The notes below the pieces were generated by a model that was not told where the DNA came from, searched no databases, and worked only from the letters and a program-made list of their open reading frames with translations. The position numbers and the translations under genes were made by a program. Shown here piece after piece: positions 9,985 through 21,788 of a DNA stretch of 64,000 bases (position 1 is the stretch's first letter; every line of letters begins with the position of its first letter). This DNA is from Chlorops oryzae (lineage: Eukaryota; Arthropoda; Insecta; Diptera; Chloropidae): assembly GCA_020466095.1 (NCBI GenBank), contig CM035808.1:43610793-43674792 (forward strand), read 5' to 3'.

Positions 9985-11801
9985 CACAGTGTCACGTGAG
10001 CGGAAAAAAATGCCAAAAATCGAGGTTCGAATTGTTAAAATAATTTTATGAATTTCGATAGATAATATTCATATTAAGAAAAATCAAAAAGGATTATGTC
10101 AATATGTTTAGCCATTGCCCCACAGCATGCTCTCAAACTTTGAAGTTATGTAAATTGTTGTTTTTGAGCACAAAAATTGCAATATAATTACTTGTGCTTT
10201 AGTTGCTCTGTACTTGTGAGTTGTGATCCGATCATTATGTTTAATATGTCAAATTAAAATATAAAATTAGTAGTACCTGGTCATCTTATTTTTTTTAAAG
10301 TTTGTTTATAATACGTTATCTGTCATTGGTTTAAAGTAAACAATAAGAAGTTGAATTAATTTGAAATCAAGTTTAATTTTCAAAATTGAATTTCTAATTT
10401 TCTAAAATTTCGTTGTTCCAATTTTTATAAAATATTGTTGCTATAAGTAAGTAGAATAACATATAAAAGATAGGCTGCCCCACTTTGCCCCGTTCGTAAT
10501 AGGAGCGTTTTTTCTATAGTGACCTCGGAGCTAAAAATTGTCGATTTGTTTAACGTTTGGATAGCGGCTTCTCACAAAACAACAACAGAAAAGCAAAGCG
10601 ATCTGTTTTCTTTTGTCAAAAATGAAATAAATGAAAATATTGATGCAGATAACCTAAAAGAAAGAGTAAGGATAATTAGTTTGCAATTTTACACTTGGTG
10701 GAATAGCTGCAAACGATACAAAGAGCGGTTCCTTACGAAATACTCGAATTGGCTAAGCTCGCCTTTCGAAACACGTTTGAGTGTAAGTGCATTTCAAATG
10801 AAAATTATTGAAATTGATTATGACATGTTGCTTGTAAAATAGGTACATAATTACACAATGCCAGAAAATATTCTGGAGAAAAAAATTACATTGATGTTTT
10901 GAAGCATTTGATGCTATCGTCTGAACCACAAGATCACAAATATAGAAAACTGTGCACGAGAAAAAACAATTGTGCAAAGAATTGGAAAATTACGTTATAT
11001 TTAATAATGATGATGATGATGACAGTATATCATCTTTGAATATAGATTTTGAGGCTTTTATTTCATCAGACTCAGAATTTGAAAGCTCTGGGAAAGAGTC
11101 TTTGTAAAACTAATTTCGATATTTATTTATGTATTTAATATACCTTGAATCTCAATAAAGATTTGTATATTTTCATAGAAAAAATGTAAGCATTTAAAAA
11201 AAATTTTATTTTCTTTAAAGCTTTGCACTATAATTGGATATTTTTCTAACCAAAATGTTGAAAAAAGTCAATGAAAATTATATTTCTTGAATAGTATCAA
11301 CGATATTCAACACAGCGAAGAAGCGCTTTATCCTTTGCATTTTCGCGCGTTTTCACTTGAACATACTTTCTATAGAGCTTGCGCATGACCAAAAATGCTT
11401 TTGTTTTCTGATTAATATATGTTTTAAGTTTACAAATAGGCAAAAAATTCTTCACATTTTTTATTTCCTTTGAAAACTTTTATAAGGATAAATATCCCAT
11501 AAATCTTCAAACTTTGAAGGGGCGTATTTTAAAAAGTAGGCGTGGCATTCTAATTTTTTTTTCATTTTGTTCATTTTTATATGTCCATCAATCTATGTAC
11601 CAAATTTCAACTCTCTAGGATAAAAATTGCGGAAGTTAGGATTTCCCGTTATATGCGGGGTGGGGGTGGCAGTGGGCGGAATTCCATGATTTTTTCAAAT
11701 TTTCTTAATTAGACTTATAGTAATACTCCTGCCAAATTTCATTGCCCTACGATAACTCCTTATATTTTTTTCCAAAAAATGTATGGAGACGTGACACTGT
11801 G
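9985..11801. mobile_element. Transib-like DNA transposon (CACAGTG ends, 5-bp TSD)
   Basis: The 1,817 bp element has perfect 13-bp terminal inverted repeats CACAGTGTCACGT and is flanked by the identical pentamer AGCCG (9980-9984 and 11802-11806). Transib elements, from whose superfamily RAG1 derives, have CACARTG-type ends and GC-rich 5-bp target duplications, which matches. The insertion splits a SINE whose unsplit relatives at 33.7 kb and 52.7 kb show the original junction. Two short open stretches inside (10519-10770 and about 10955-11107, the latter an acidic Asp/Ser/Glu-rich tail) may be transposon protein remnants, but no DDE core was recognised. The superfamily call rests on ends and target duplication only. 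Confidence 0.75.
10519..11107 (+). pseudogene. Possible coding remnant inside the Transib-like element
   Basis: An open frame (SELKIVDLFNVWIAASHKTT at its start, WWNSCKRYKERFLTKYSNWL later) runs to a candidate donor GTAAGT near 10780. A second open stretch from about 10955 encodes HEKKQLCKELENYVIF then an Asp run and ends SGKESL-stop at 11107, followed by AATAAAG. It could be a two-exon protein of the transposon. No family was recognised and no catalytic residues can be assigned. The first frame opens with a GTG rather than an ATG codon. Confidence 0.35.
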
Positions 11802-11850
11802 AGCCGTGGTGGCAGCCACACTAACCAGCCAACGAAAGTCGAGTTGATGG
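11802..11850 (+). mobile_element. SINE, right part
   Basis: Starts with the target duplicate AGCCG and continues TGGTGGCAGCCACACTAACC, the tail seen in the copies at 33590-33832 and 52608-52790. With 9827-9984 it makes one SINE interrupted by the Transib-like element. Confidence 0.7.
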
Positions 11851-13248
11851 TCTTTGTTTCTTATGCCCTTTACAAATGCTTTAATAAAAAATTGTGTCTC
11901 AACCTTTAATCTCTCTTTTCACTACGAGCTCACAACTAATAGAATTGTCTACTTTGATTCATATTGACAATAAAATCCCTTTAAGTTGTTATCACAAAAT
12001 CTTGTGAAAATATTGCGAAAAAATCAAACAATTGAAATCGTTTTCTTTTTTTTTCGAATAAATTTCATTCTTTAAAATACTCCATTTCTAAAATTTTTTA
12101 AAATCTCTTAAATGTAATAAAAAAGGGCTTAAAATTTAACCTTGAAAAATCATTATGTAATATCAATATACTCTCGTTTTCGTTTTAGACTCTAAAGCTT
12201 AGAGAATTGTGGTTGAATGGCGACCTAACTGAACAATGGCTTTCAAAACCCTTCTGCAAGACAAACGGAAGCATCAATCCAGTTGAATTTGAAAAGCCGC
12301 CTCATTAATTAGAAACGTCACAGCCCATTTTCCGTTGGAGTTGATAATCCCATTATGAATAATTTGAAATGATAAATAATCAGGCCTTAACTGTCTTGGC
12401 TGCTTGTGATAAAAGTTGCGGCTTTCAACAAAACTAAACGCAAAGTCTCCAATTTGAATACATTCCCAAATCCCTTTTGTTTTTTTTTTTTTGATTTATC
12501 AGTTCGAAAAGCCAATGGCACAATTATAAAATACGCCTTGTTTCGAATAGTGGAGGAGTCCCACCAAATATTCAACATATCCAAATATATGGAAACAATT
12601 TCAATGAATTGTGCTTTTGATTAAAACTGCTTCGATGTGTTCGCATGTGTTGAATATCCCTCCGCTATTGGAAACTAGAGCAACTTTCATAGGCTCCAAA
12701 TAACAAGAAAGGCGATTATGTTAAATTTATATGAGGTAATTTTTTTTATTCGTTTGCAATTCTCTTTTTGGCAAAAGTTCGTGCGAAATTAAAATACGAA
12801 AAAAATGTTTTAAATAAAAATGAAAACATAAAATATTAATGAGCGAAAAAATGTGAAATAATTAGAAATCCTATTGGCGAAATGAAAAAGAAAACAATTA
12901 TAATAAAAATAAAATAAAAAAACTTAAAATAAGATTACAAAATAGTGACAAAAAGACAAAAGTGACTCGTCACCTTGACCTAAAAACAAGAAAAACACAA
13001 AAACAACAACAACAAAACTTTTCTACCATAAAAAAGCATCATCGAATCTGCTCGAAATTGTTCCAAATATGGTGAAATGAAAGAAATCGTGAAGCAAAAA
13101 CGACAACGACAACGGAAAAGCTTTGGTGTGCTTAAACCTAATCAGTTCTGCGTGTCTACGTCCGGGGTTGCGCATGCGCCTCCAGACAAGACGGCGCGCG
13201 TCATACTTGAAGCTAGCTCAACAGCTTGAACGAGACCCCTTCTGGGGC
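11851..13248. other. Intergenic, little content
   Basis: AT-rich and without a supported gene. It contains the second palindromic MITE copy (12565-12660). A moderately GC-rich stretch at 13140-13248 is probably the 3' UTR of the YLPP-repeat gene on the minus strand. A poly-A-rich stretch lies at 12780-13080. Confidence 0.45.
12565..12660. mobile_element. Palindromic MITE, copy 2 of 3
   Basis: About 95 bp with CAAATATTCAACATATCCAA at the left and TCGCATGTGTTGAATATCCC at the right, as inverted ends. The centre has GTGCTTTTGATT, shared with copy 3 at 29.1 kb. More diverged than the others. Confidence 0.65.
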
Positions 13249-16049
13249 TTATTTCAATGATGCCGGAGGTAGATAAGTATTTCTTGCACCGATGTGGGGC
13301 GCATCGCTGCGATCGTTGAATATCTTTACCGTTTGGACTTGCTCGTGCTGATTGTTGGTATTTTGCGATAGCACTTTGACAATGCGATGGTCGCCAGTTG
13401 GCTGGTGATTACTCGCTCCGAGAATTTTGATCGTCTTAACGCCAGCATGATCGGATGACTCAAGAATTTTGAGAGTTTTTGTCGCTAATGGATCAACGAT
13501 TTGCACGGTGCGTAATCGACCAGTAATTGGTTGAGTTATGGGCACTGCCGGCGCTGGAGGGACGATGGGCTGTTGTGGTTGCTGGTATTGCTGATGGTGA
13601 CTTTGTTGATTAGAACTGAAAGACGTCGCCGATGCATAGTTGGCTGCCACAGAAGATTGTTGTTGATGTTGATGATGATGTCCTGCATTGATTGGCAACG
13701 GAAGATTGTTCTCTTGTGGTCTTTGTTGATTTGCCACACTGTGGGTGAGTGCTGCTGGTGGCGGTGGGCCGTATTCTGCGAAGGGTTGCCTTGGTGCGCT
13801 GAATTGTTGAGGAGCCTGAGGGACATTTGGCTGGATGCGATCGCCTTGTAGGTTTTGAGAAAGCTGTAAAGACTGCACAGGCGTTGCACGTGGCGGAGGA
13901 TCTCTCGGAGGAGAAGCCGGACTTTCGGGAGCTGGTGAAAATGTGTGTGGTGAAACCTGGTTCAAGCTGCTTGATTGTGCCTGTGAATTGGTGGTGGTCG
14001 ACTGAGCCTGATAGTTTGTGTTGAATTGTTGTTGTGGGGCGTTTTGTGGTGATGGTGTGGTAAATATCCATTGCCTTGAATATTGTTGGGTTGCTGGTGT
14101 TGATGAAATTGAATTTGAACTGGCTGTTGATCGTCTCTGGGTAGTGTGTGAAGCTCTGCGATAGGTGCTTCGGCATGTTTGGCATTCGAAATTGAACTGC
14201 TGGAATTGGCTGTTGAATTCTGTTTTATTGGTAGCTGTTGATAGTTCTGCGATGCTGCTTCGGAGGAATATTTTGTGAATTCCGGGTGCAGAAACCCCAT
14301 TTTGAGCGGGAGATTGATGTTGATGTTGATTTGGTGGTAGATGTTGGGGACCTTGAAATTGGTTTCCTAGCTGGATTTGGCTAATATATTGTTGAATTCC
14401 GTTGTTGACTGATGACCGGGTCATGATTGGTGGAAGACGGAGCCCTGATTTGATCTGTTGAGGATGGTTGGATTGGTTGTGGAGCATGTTGTGGGGACCT
14501 TGAAATATTCTGGAGCTGGTTGTTGAATTGTGTGTACCACTTGTGCTGACCGGCTGGGATGTCCAACTGGAAGTGGTGGCAAGTAATCAGGAGCCCTGAA
14601 ATTGCCTCCTTGTTGAGGATGGCTATGGATTGGTTGTGGAGCAGGTTGTGGAGGAGCCAAATATTCTGGAGCTGGTTGTTGAACTTGTTGATGTGCCACG
14701 TTGTGCTGCACCGGCTGGGCATGTCCAACTGGAAGTGGTGGCAAGTAATCAGGAGCCCGGAAATTGCCTCCTTGTTGATGATGGCTATGGATTGGTTGTG
14801 GAGCAGGTTGTGGAGGAGCCAAATATTCTGGAGCTGGTTGTTGAACTTGTTGATGTGCCACGTTGTGCTGCACCGGCTGGGCATTTCCAACTGGAAGTGG
14901 TGGCAAGTAATCAGGAGCCCTGAAATTGCCTCCTTGTTGATGATGGCTATGGATTGGTTGTGGAGCAGGTTGTGGAGGAGCCAAATATTCTGGAGCTGGT
15001 TGTTGAACTTGTTGATGTGCCACGTTGTGCTGCACCGGCTGGGCATGTCCAACTGGAAGTGGTGGCAAGTAATCAGGAGCCCTGAAATTGCCTCCTTGTT
15101 GAGGATGGCTATGGATTGGTTGTGGAGCAGGTTGTGGAGGAGCCAAATATTCTGGAGCTGGTTGTTGAACTTGTTGATGTGCCACGTTGTGCTGCACCGG
15201 CTGGGCATCTCCAACTGGAAGTGGTGGCAAGTAATCAGGAGCCCTAAAATTGCCTCCTTGTTGAGGATGGCTATGGATTGGTTGTGGAGCAGGTTGTGGA
15301 GGAGCCAAATATTCTGGAGCTGGTTGTTGAACTTGTTGATGTGCCACGTTGTGCTGCACAGGCTGGGCATGTCCAACTGGAAGTGGTGGCAAATAATCTG
15401 GACCCTTATAATTTCCTCCTTGAGGAGCTTGATTATGTACTATCTGAGGAACACCGCTATGTGGTGGTAAATATTTTGGCCCTCTAAATGGGCTTCCTTG
15501 TTGCGTGGTTATTGTTTGTTGAGGCGCTGAGAAATGGTTTTGCGGTCGTTGAGACTGCTGAACATTTGAATAATTTGGCCGATTGATATGAAAATGCTGG
15601 ACACGCACAATTTCCTCGTTGCGGCTTGGATTCACGTTTTGCATTGCATGGAAATGATTACCCGAATGCGATGAGGATCCACCAGAGTTACGATAAATGT
15701 GTTGAATACGAATTTTCTGTTCTGCTGGCAAATGAGATTGAGCTACATGGCCGACATTTCCAGCATTTAACTTCGATGGTTTATAATGATTGTGAATCTC
15801 GAAAACTTGAAAGTTTCCACCTCCAAATTGTGGATGACTTCTGGGATTTTTGGATACCGTTGGTGGTAAATAGGCTTCCCTTTGGACGCGGCCATTGCTC
15901 AGCTTCGATTCGACTGATCCATTCGCGATGAATAATCCAATAACGAAGATTCCAATAAAAATGGGAAGCGTCTACGAAGGGGAATAAATAAATTTTTTTG
16001 ATATCCATTTGATTTGATTTGATGTCCGTTTGCTCAAATTTACCTTCAT
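13249..16049 (-). CDS. Secreted Pro/Gln-rich protein with YLPP repeats; frame broken
   Basis: Exon 1 codes only Met-Lys (16049-16044) and splices to exon 2 at 15971, giving the signal peptide MKTLPIFIGIFVIGLFIANG. The mature part is Pro/Gln/His-rich with YLPP motifs (YLP-motif secreted proteins of flies, probably cuticle or extracellular matrix). Five tandem 54-residue units (162 bp each, about 14570-15400) each carry PAPEYLAPP and APDYLPPLPVG. In the assembled sequence this frame closes at 14421, while a second frame is open from about 14500 to a convincing C-terminus (ARNTYLPPASLK-stop, 13249). A third frame carries similar text at about 14060-14280 (GNGYLPHHHH). The last repeat unit also has small deletions. 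Single-base indels, biological or from assembly, are the simplest explanation; a cryptic intron is possible. Given as one gene, with its C-terminal half uncertain. Confidence 0.75.
14570..15400 (-). repeat. Five tandem 162-bp coding repeats
   Basis: Near-identical 162-bp units in the YLPP-repeat gene, differing mostly at single bases (for example VGH, VGD or VGN at one site and SHP or SHH at another). Similarity among units is high enough to suggest recent unequal crossing-over or gene conversion. A degenerate sixth unit lies at about 14490-14570. Confidence 0.9.
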
Positions 16050-16131
16050 CTTCACGTTGATCGTGCTTAATGCTCCAACAGTATCCAACAGTATCCAACA
16101 GTAAATGATGCGGCGACGCCGTCCGCTCGCT

Positions 16132-16142
16132 GGTTTTATACC
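16132..16142 (-). promoter_or_regulatory. TATA box of the YLPP-repeat gene
   Basis: Reads GGTATAAAACC on the minus strand, about 85 bp upstream of the start codon at 16049. A start site about 30 bp downstream would fall near 16105. The 5' UTR then contains an 11-bp motif (TGTTGGATACT) in tandem. Good TATA match and spacing, but inferred only. Confidence 0.6.
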
Positions 16143-16249
16143 GAAATAATTAAAACCACGCTCAATCGACTCACAGTCGCTGGGCCTGCATTTGCATCGT
16201 TGACGCCATCGACGGTAGACAGAAGGGCGGATGAGCAATGTCGCGTTCA

Positions 16250-17210
16250 GATCAGCTGCGATCGGCCGTAGATTGCGTTCATTGGGATCACATTTGCGCT
16301 CTGCCTCTCTCTCTCGATTTCGATGATCTTTTTGGTGTTTTTTTTTGCGTTTCTTTTTGGTATTTTTGCGAAATTTTCCTGACCATTATTCGTGGACCCT
16401 CTGAATTTTGTATGCGAGTATTCCGAGAGCCAATCAAGATTGTGTGACTCTATCTCTATCTCTACTCTAGTCTGTAAAAGACGCGAATATTGACGCGTTT
16501 CAACTCTGAGGCAGCTCAAAAATTTCCAAATACTTTTTTGGATTAAAAACATTTCAATAATTATACAGAAAAATCAGCAAAAAAAAAAATGATACCTTAG
16601 GACCGGATGCTTTTGATGCAAATTATGGTCTACCAGGTTTTTCGGTTATTGATAAACACATCAAGATCTTACTTCAAACAAATATGTTTTTTTAAGAAAT
16701 AATCTTGCGAACATTTTAGAGTATCCCTAAAAATCGATTTCGGTTTTTGATTTGAAAGCTTTTGATAATTTCAGGGCTATCTTCCTTGGTTTATTTCTCA
16801 TAATAATGATTAAGACTTCCTTCACACCTTATCTTCCCAATGCTAAAAAGATTAAATATAAATGGGCTATATTTAATTCCTACCAGTTTACGTGGCTAGC
16901 TTTAGTAATGGTGGAGCGAAAACTGTTTGCGTTTATTAGGTAAAACCTTCCTCTTGAAGAGGATACAGGGGAAATATTGTTGTTGTGGTGACAGCAATCG
17001 GTACCTTAATGATACTGTCTGAACATGAGAATATTGTGTTGTGGCGGCAATACTCAAATTGTGAGATTTTTGATTGCGAAAATTTAGAAGACGCATTGAC
17101 TTTTCTGTGCTGGCATCAGTGCAAGGACTAAAATTTTAGCATGACGCCTATAATTCTCATTTTGTTTGTAAAATGGGACACATAAGACTATAAGATTATC
17201 TTATTTATTG
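16250..17210. other. Intergenic, no gene recognised
   Basis: Upstream region of the YLPP-repeat gene. Nothing was recognised apart from a TCTCTATCTCTATC-type pyrimidine stretch near 16450. Open frames at 16752-16943 and on the opposite strand have no protein-like features. Confidence 0.4.
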
Positions 17211-17216
17211 GCTCTA

Positions 17217-17696
17217 TAGAGCTGGGGAGCTATCGATAGGTTAAATAATCGATAAGTTCGGTAATCGATTATTTCAATGATCGATAGGTCGAATAATCGA
17301 TTTTGGTCGGTTGGTTAAATAATCAATAGTTCGATAATCAATAATCAAAACTATCGATAGGTCCAACAATCGATAGTTTCAATTATCGGCTTTTTCAACA
17401 ATCGATATTTCCGATAATAGTTTCTAGAATCGATATTTCCGATTATCGATAATTTTCACAATCGATCATTTTTATAATCGAAAGATGCATTTTCGAGCGG
17501 CTTTCGCCCTTATCTATGTAAATAAAGGCATTTTTAGGAATCTGTCCATTTCAAAAAGAAGAAATCCCTCTGTCACCACCACCTTTCCAATGAATCAAAA
17601 CTATCGACAGTCGTCAAATTCCATCGATGTTTTCGATAGTTTGAAACCATCGATTGTATCGATAGTGCTATCGATTGCTTCTCCAGCTCTAAGTAA
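17217..17696. mobile_element. ATCGATAG-rich element with AGAGCTGG ends
   Basis: Begins ATAGAGCTGGGGAGCTATCG and ends with ATCGATTGCTTCTCCAGCTC, a near inverted match. The interior is dominated by ATCGATAG/TAATCGAT motifs in both orientations. The same family occurs at 20929-21788. No target duplication is visible for this copy. Confidence 0.65.
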
Positions 17697-17850
17697 AAGA
17701 TTCTTCCTAATTGAAAATGGTCATAGCTTTATGAAAGTTCTTGTATATATGTAAACGGGATGTAACTTGGAACTGGCTGCTGAAATTATTTCCTCACTTC
17801 GTTTTGTCGAGCGTTTTGGCGAAATATTCTTACTTTTCAAAAAAACCAAG

Positions 17851-18296
17851 TACAGTAGAATCCTGACTGTCCAAATTATTCTGTACAACAAAAAATCCGG
17901 ATAATCAGATTACTTTTATTATAGAAATTAATTTACATATGTACACTATTTAGACAATACGATATAAAAAAAAAACCGAGTAACTTATGTAATTTAACCC
18001 CTCCATTACTGACGGCACCACTTGCAATTTTCTCTTGCATGGAAATTCGTTTCTTCTGGCTCCCAGTTTTTTAATCCCACCCTGATAAATATTATTTAAC
18101 CCATCAAAAACCGATTCATACCAAAACAGAGTTTATATCTTTTAAAACAAATTCCGGTTTGAAAATTGTTAAATCTTGAATTGGAAATAATTTGTATTCG
18201 GTAATTAAAGACGTACAAAAGTAGTCCAGATAACCCATATCCGGATAATCAAATGTACGGATAATCGGATATTCGGATAGTCGAGATTCTACTGTA
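17851..18296. mobile_element. Pogo/Tigger-like MITE (CAGTAGAATCC ends)
   Basis: 446 bp including flanking TA, with inverted ends TACAGTAGAATCCTGACTGT and TAGTCGAGATTCTACTGTA. GGATAATC motifs repeat near the right end. Ends and TA target fit pogo/Tigger elements. Further GGATAATCG-type repeats run on to 18553, which ends AGAATCCACTGTA, so a second, diverged copy may abut it. Confidence 0.7.
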
Positions 18297-18559
18297 AGTG
18301 CATAGACCATTCGATCAGGTGTCATTGAATTCAGTGAATGTGATTAATTTGATAAATAAAGCCATAAATAGTGAGTCCAGGTAGTCGGATATCCGATTAA
18401 TTGGATATCCTGATAATCATATATCCGGATAATCTTATGTCCTGATAACCTTATATCTGGATAAAAATGGTACCCGAGTAATCGGATATCTATATAATCG
18501 GACCTCAGGATAATTGGACAATCGAATACCCGGCTAATCGAGAATCCACTGTATTTATA

Positions 18560-19400
18560 AATTTAAATTAATCCGAAAATTCTCAACAGACAATTCGATT
18601 TTTCTTGATTTATTTATAAAAAAATTATATAAATGATATAAAATATTTCAAAACGTTTACGGAATAAATTGCACAGATCTGAATTTGCTTGCCAATTTCC
18701 CATACATCTACAGTGAAATTTCATTGCCACAAAGACGTGTTGACCACACACTAACAATGCACGATTCTAGCGGGCAATGTCAAAATATTATTTCAAAAAA
18801 GTCAACTCTACAGTTAATGCCATATGCAAATGTCTTCGAACGGTTGCCACGGTCCAGTCCACATCTTGAGCTTAGATGATTTAATATAAGATTCACTGGC
18901 AAAACAAAAGCGAAAAGACGTTATTATCAAACCTTTGAAATCGGTATAAAACACACACAAAATTAGATTAAACCGAACGACGGACAAATGAACGAAGAAA
19001 ATAACAAAAGGAAATGCGTGTAGCTCGACTGAAAAAGCTTCATTGATTTTTGAATATATTGTATATTATACAAAATTTGTGTTTTTTATCCACGTTCAAG
19101 CAGAAACATTTGCAAATTTAGTCGTTTGAACTTTTTATGAGATTTTTTTTTAGGTTATTTTGTCGTTATCTGGGTCATTTAGGATCTTAGTTATTTATCT
19201 TAAAGGCATTTAAAAAAAACATGCAAGGGTGTAACAGTCAGGTGAGCCGCACAATACAATACCGGGCGCAGATAAAGGGTTAGCTTTATATCTTTTAATA
19301 TTCTTTTAACAGGGCATGACCATTAAGACAGTGGTCTGGATGTTTTTAAGACCCTAGAGGAGCCTCATATGACGACTTGTGCTCAATTACTATAAGACAT
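18560..19400. other. Intergenic, nothing recognised
   Basis: AT-rich. No gene, RNA or clear repeat was identified. A short open frame at 18685-18879 has no recognisable features. Confidence 0.35.
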
Positions 19401-19915
19401 CTTAGTATTTGAGGTGACCTTAAAAATGGACCGATCAAATCAATTATTCTAGAGGATGTCTTTGACTATGAAAGAAGTCTATATGTGAACTAAAGCTCGG
19501 GTCCCGTTTGAATTTTGGGTCTCAGAGGCAAATTTCAAAAACCGCCTTCTAGACACGCCCGCTTTTTCAATTTTTAAAAACTTTGTTCTCATATAAAATT
19601 TTATAAAAAATTTTAAGAAGTGCACGTTGTAGAGTACTTTAGGTACCCCTAAAAAGTGTCCGAACAATCCCCATTCTCGAATTTGCTTCACTCATGTCCC
19701 CGTCAATATGCATACCAAATTTCATCACGATATCTAAAATCCTTCGGTAAGGAAGCTGTATTAATATCGATAGACAGGCAGACAGACGGAAACGGCAAAT
19801 TCGAATCTCCTGGTGACGCTGATCATTTGGCTACACATTTTCAATCGGGATAGGTTCTATGTGCTGCACAAACAAAATATAATCCCGACAAAGAGTGTGT
19901 CGGGAATAAAAAAAA
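19400..19915. repeat. Dispersed repeat (GACAGGCAGACAGACGG family), copy A
   Basis: Contains, in order, blocks that recur inverted at 62130-62780: GACCGATCAA, CTATATGTGAACTAAAGCTC, GGTACCCCT, TGCATACCAAATTTCATCAC, GACAGGCAGACAGACGG, and AATCTCCTGGTGACGCTGAT. The two copies define a non-coding interspersed family of at least 450 bp. The piece at 1780-2090 is a more distant relative. Confidence 0.65.
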
Positions 19916-20672
19916 ATACGGAAGTGAAATTTAAAAATCATTTAAATCGAGGATCTCCTCCTTCTCTCCTTCTTCGATCAGGTCATGGCCCAAGCACATT
20001 CCATTAGAAACATTTATTTGGATTAAGAAACATTTTGGATCGGAATATAACGAATCGAAACTCTATTACTTTGACCTCTTGTCACATCAATTATAAACTA
20101 CATACATACCATGTCTTTACGGGCTATTAATTAATCTAACCATTAAATCCAATTGGCCACATTTATAAATCTTGTGGCTTCATTAACTTCAAATTATTTC
20201 ATAAAATGGTTTTATCATCGAAATTGTCGGTCATCGCTTTGAGCTGCGGCGGAATAAAGGGAACTTTTTGGGCAGGTTTTTAGTCGTTGTATAAAATCAT
20301 CGAATAGAGAAATAACAGAAGACAGGCAATAAAAATTTGCTGTCTACAATTTTGAATACAATTAAGAAACGTTGACGTCTGAAATCATTAGCGGCGTTTC
20401 ATTTCCAACTAGATGCGATCTTGAACGGGATGCCTCCAATTTTAATTGGCTTGAAAATTTTTATTTTTTCGCAATGGTTTATTTTTCATTTAAATCAATC
20501 AAATTTTTTTCTGATCACCCTTCGATTTCGATTAAATAAAAAATCCTGACCCTAAGCTATTAAAATATTGCTTTTGCCTATTCGCTCAGAAATGCAAGTC
20601 GACTTTCATGTACCCACCTTTCCGATGAGATTTATATTGAATGAGTGTTCTTTGCTCAAATCATGGTCTAAA
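19916..20672. other. Intergenic, nothing recognised
   Basis: AT-rich spacer without a supported gene or repeat. Confidence 0.35.
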
Positions 20673-20928
20673 TACATACGAATCTCGTTAATTCATACCT
20701 GCGATAATTCGAACCTCTCTATAATTCAAAGTAGGGATGTGCCGGATAGTGAATTTGCCGGATAACCGGATATCGGATATCCGGTAAAAATATGTAGCCG
20801 GATACATAGTATCCGGCCGGATATCTGAAAAATTTTTTCTCTGTTTGAAATTGTACTTTCGCTGGCCACAATTGAACAGATTGTCCGAAATAAATGATTT
20901 TCTGTCAATGCCGTTCATTGGTATAATA

Positions 20929-21788
20929 TAGAGCTGGAAAACATTCGATTCCACCATTGATATTATCGATGTTTTTAAATTTCATTAAACTAAATTAATT
21001 ATTTATCACAAAAAATAATAACCAAATCTAGTTTATGGTAAAAAATAGACAATCGCAATAAAAACTTGGATAATGCTTAAAATTAAAAAACATCAATCTG
21101 ATTGTTAGTATCTAACTAACATCAATGTTTTTCAATTTCAAGCATTATCGAAGTTCATACTACGACCGTCTATCCTTTTCCATAAACTACTAATAGGCTA
21201 TTTCCACTGCGTACTTACCGCCTGTACTTAGCGCTAAGTACATTCTGTAAGTATGGGTGTTTCCACTGCAATTTCGTACTTACATCTGTCAAACGACAGC
21301 TGACGAAAAATCTGATTGAGTGATCAAGGAAAAGGAAAAATTTTTTAATTAAAAAACATTTATTAAAATGAGTATTAAGGATTTTTGCGGCGATTTAATG
21401 AATTATGAAGCGAGTATGATTAGTTTTGAATAGTTTTGCCTTCTATTTCTCCTGTCATTCGTAGCAATCAGTGTTGCAATTTTCAGAAAACTATCGATAT
21501 TCCTTAAATATTCCAAATACAACTATGCGCAATTTTGTACTTTGTTTGTACTTTGCAGTTAAAGTGTACTTATCGACTGTCAGATTTTGTATGGGTAAGT
21601 ACATCTGTAAGTACACTTTAACGAGATAAGTACAAAATATGAGATAAGTACGCAGTGGAAATAGCCTATAAGTTTGTTAGGATTTAATTTAAGTTAATTT
21701 GACTTAATTTATTTCGATCAATATCTATTAAAAGAAATTTAAAAACATCGATACCATCGATTATAATATCGATTGCTTTTGAGCTTTA
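20929..21788. mobile_element. Nest level 3: AGAGCTGG/ATCGAT element
   Basis: Inverted ends TAGAGCTGGAAAACATTCGA and ATCGATTGCTTTTGAGCTTTA, same family as 17217-17696. Flanking octamers GTATAATA and GCATAATC match at 6 of 8 bases, compatible with an aged hAT duplication. It is interrupted by level 4. Confidence 0.65.
21194..21668. mobile_element. Nest level 4: TAGGCTATTTCC element
   Basis: 475 bp with inverted ends TAGGCTATTTCCACTGCGTA and TACGCAGTGGAAATAGCCTA, flanked by TAA on both sides (21191-21193 and 21669-21671). TAAGTAC/GTACTTA motifs repeat inside. TAA fits PIF/Harbinger; if the ends start two bases later, the target would be TA. No transposase. Confidence 0.75.

Noticed and set aside
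14560..15400. CRISPR-like array
   Set aside because: The repeats are contiguous 162-bp coding units in a fly gene, with no spacers.
14559..15470. Trp/Leu-rich plus-strand repeat frame of 303 residues and a 331-residue minus-strand frame at 14381-15376
   Set aside because: Shadow frames of the 162-bp coding repeats; only the frame starting with the signal peptide has YLPP motifs and a spliced start.
15626..16552. Several frames near the YLPP gene start on both strands
   Set aside because: Antisense or out-of-frame to the signal peptide exon and its 5' UTR; no independent support.
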